Positions 62,699 through 64,000 of a stretch of DNA of 64,000 bases are shown one piece after another. Every line of letters starts with the position of its first letter. Positions within the stretch are counted from its first letter, which is position 1. The notes below the pieces were generated by a model. The model searched no databases and was not told where the DNA came from. It saw only the letters and a list, made by a program, of their open reading frames with translations. This DNA is from Tetranychus cinnabarinus (Eukaryota > Arthropoda > Arachnida > Trombidiformes > Tetranychidae), in contig WHVY01000002.1 in assembly GCA_022266195.1 (NCBI GenBank), positions 883,001 through 947,000 of the forward strand, read 5' to 3'. Both the position numbers and the translations under genes were made by a program.

Positions 62699-64000
62699 TT
62701 AGTTTACATAATGCTTATAAAGCATCATTTGCCAAGTTTGATCTAGATATTGATAACTTGCTATCAGGTCCAACATCTTCAGTATCACTGGTATCAGCAT
62801 CAGCAAAGGTGACGCTAACTTCAGACACAGATTTTGATTTGGTGTTTCACTAATTTTAGATTTGTCCTTTTTTCCATTTGATTCAGAATTATATTTCACT
62901 GAATCCTCAAGTCCACAGCATGTTGAAGCAACACAACTTAAATTTCGAGAGCAGTTTAAAATACAGACGTCTTCGAAGCTTGAGTTCTGTTCAAGAAAGA
63001 AAAAATAGAGAATTAATAAAAGAATAATAAAGACAATGAAAACTGTGATTAAAGAGAATCTTATTTGAAAATAAGTTTTCATCAAAAATTCCAAGTTAAT
63101 GTGTACATTCATGGATAGGAATATTTCATTGATAAATTCTCGATTTATGGACTCTAAGCTCCTTGAGCTGATTTAAACTAAATTTCACATTATCATGATA
63201 ACTCGAGGTTAACTAAAAACAAATGACATTTTACTGTCAAAAGATTCAATTTAATTCAAATATATCAATTTGTAATTTTGAAATTAAAGCTAACAAGGTT
63301 CTTACCTCTAATTTAAGGTCCACAAATTCAGGTTGAATTGTTGTTGAATGAATTCCTTTATTATGGAAAAACTCTTTCACCTTTTCAGCTATTCTCATGT
63401 AATCTTGTAAATTTTGAACTTGAATATGAGCTGAAGCTATTATGCGATCACCAGTCAATTGCCAAACATGAAATTCGTGGACAGCCAAAACACCTTTGAT
63501 CTTGAAAGAGAAATGATAGAAAGATGAAATGAACAAATCTATTAATAAAATGCTAAATGACCAAAATTAAGGTCAGAATTGAAATGATTAGTCTTTGAAA
63601 ATACCTCTTTAGTCAGGGTTTCCCGTAAATCCTCAACTTCAATGTGTGTAGGTACTGTTTGAAGTAAAATCATTGCTGATTCGCTCAGTAATGGCCAAGT
63701 ACTGTACATGATTAAGGTAACCATCAATATAGAAAGAGTTGGATCAACATAATCAACGATTGACCAATCAGTAAACATGATGATTAACGCGGAAATGCAA
63801 ACGATTACAGAACCTAGAGCATCGGCCAAAATGTGTAGAAAAACGCCTCGAATATTCATCTGGTCACTTGATTGTGGAACCTTTTTAGTTGGTTCATCTG
63901 TGGATAGGCAATAAATCAGTTTAATGTTATTGTCAGCTGACAATTTACATAAAAATATGTATACTTACTCTTCTTATGGCCGTTTTCACCTTCTTCAGAT
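62699..64000 (-). CDS. Second zinc transporter copy (ZnT/SLC30), partial at window end
   Basis: Paralogue of the 7402 gene in the same orientation. Exons present are exon 2 (3' part, 64000-63969), exon 3 (63897-63605), exon 4 (63500-63306) and exon 5 (from 62987). Exons 3 and 4 have identical lengths and near-identical sequence to copy 1. Intron 4 is about 130 bp shorter. In exon 5 a one-base loss near 62855 shifts the frame after KKDKSK, so the conserved acidic tail is replaced by an unrelated sequence ending at 62699. The membrane and metal-binding parts are unaffected, so the protein may still work. Exon 1 lies outside the window. Confidence 0.88.

Overview
The window is animal nuclear DNA, most likely from an acariform mite and plausibly a spider mite (Tetranychidae). 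The evidence is AT-rich sequence, short GT-AG introns (about 50-250 bp), arrays of the arthropod telomere unit TTAGG/CCTAA, a UDP-glycosyltransferase with the GHxNACIG-type N-terminus I associate with spider-mite UGTs, and gene families with no similarity I recognise. The species assignment is inference. All exon structures below were read by eye from splice consensus and reading-frame continuity.

Layout. 0-10 kb: two tandem copies of an unrecognised secreted-protein gene with a broken mariner between them, a trypsin-fold protein that lacks the catalytic serine, and a complete five-exon ZnT/SLC30 zinc transporter. 10.2-12.7 kb: an intact Merlin (IS1016/ISXO2-type) DNA transposon with an 8-bp target duplication, carrying three blocks of telomere-type repeats inside it. 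13.3-14.2 kb: a dead, truncated copy of the proteasome ATPase gene Rpt3/PSMC4. 14.5-32.9 kb: a block with all genes on the minus strand. It encodes full-length RPA1, a Helitron-type Rep/helicase with a C-terminal Ulp1-like protease, an ATRX-type SNF2 ATPase, and three proteins of unknown role, two of them zinc-finger proteins. The short motif TACATTCTATAA recurs throughout this block and I did not see it elsewhere.

34.6-49.4 kb: a complete Maverick/Polinton (virus-like transposon) with perfect 35-bp terminal inverted repeats and a 6-bp target duplication AAAACG. It encodes protein-primed DNA polymerase B, packaging ATPase (frameshifted), chromodomain integrase, penton-like and double-jelly-roll capsid proteins, an adenovirus-type protease and, unexpectedly, a TATA-binding-protein homologue. 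It sits inside exon 2 of a third copy of the secreted-protein family. 50.4-52.6 kb: a UGT pseudogene interrupted by a defective Tc1 element. 52.7 kb: a 188-bp MITE. 53.3-54.0 kb: a scrambled fourth copy of the secreted-protein family. 55.8-57.9 kb: an intact three-exon SLC46-like transporter. 58.2-62.5 kb: a Ty3/gypsy retrotransposon with a 4-bp target duplication and a damaged pol. 62.6-64.0 kb: a second copy of the zinc transporter, cut by the window end.

How the parts relate: this is an accessory region. Most of its length is mobile DNA from at least seven classes (mariner, Merlin, Helitron-like, Polinton, Tc1, pogo-type MITE, gypsy), between the two zinc-transporter copies. Apparently intact host genes are the two 5' secreted-protein copies (the second with an altered C-terminus), the serine-protease homologue, the first zinc transporter and the SLC46-like transporter. 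The strongest candidates for something undescribed are the Helitron-like block with its private motif and recruited replication and chromatin genes, the Polinton-encoded TBP together with a shared TATA promoter sequence, and the telomere repeats held inside a cut-and-paste transposon.
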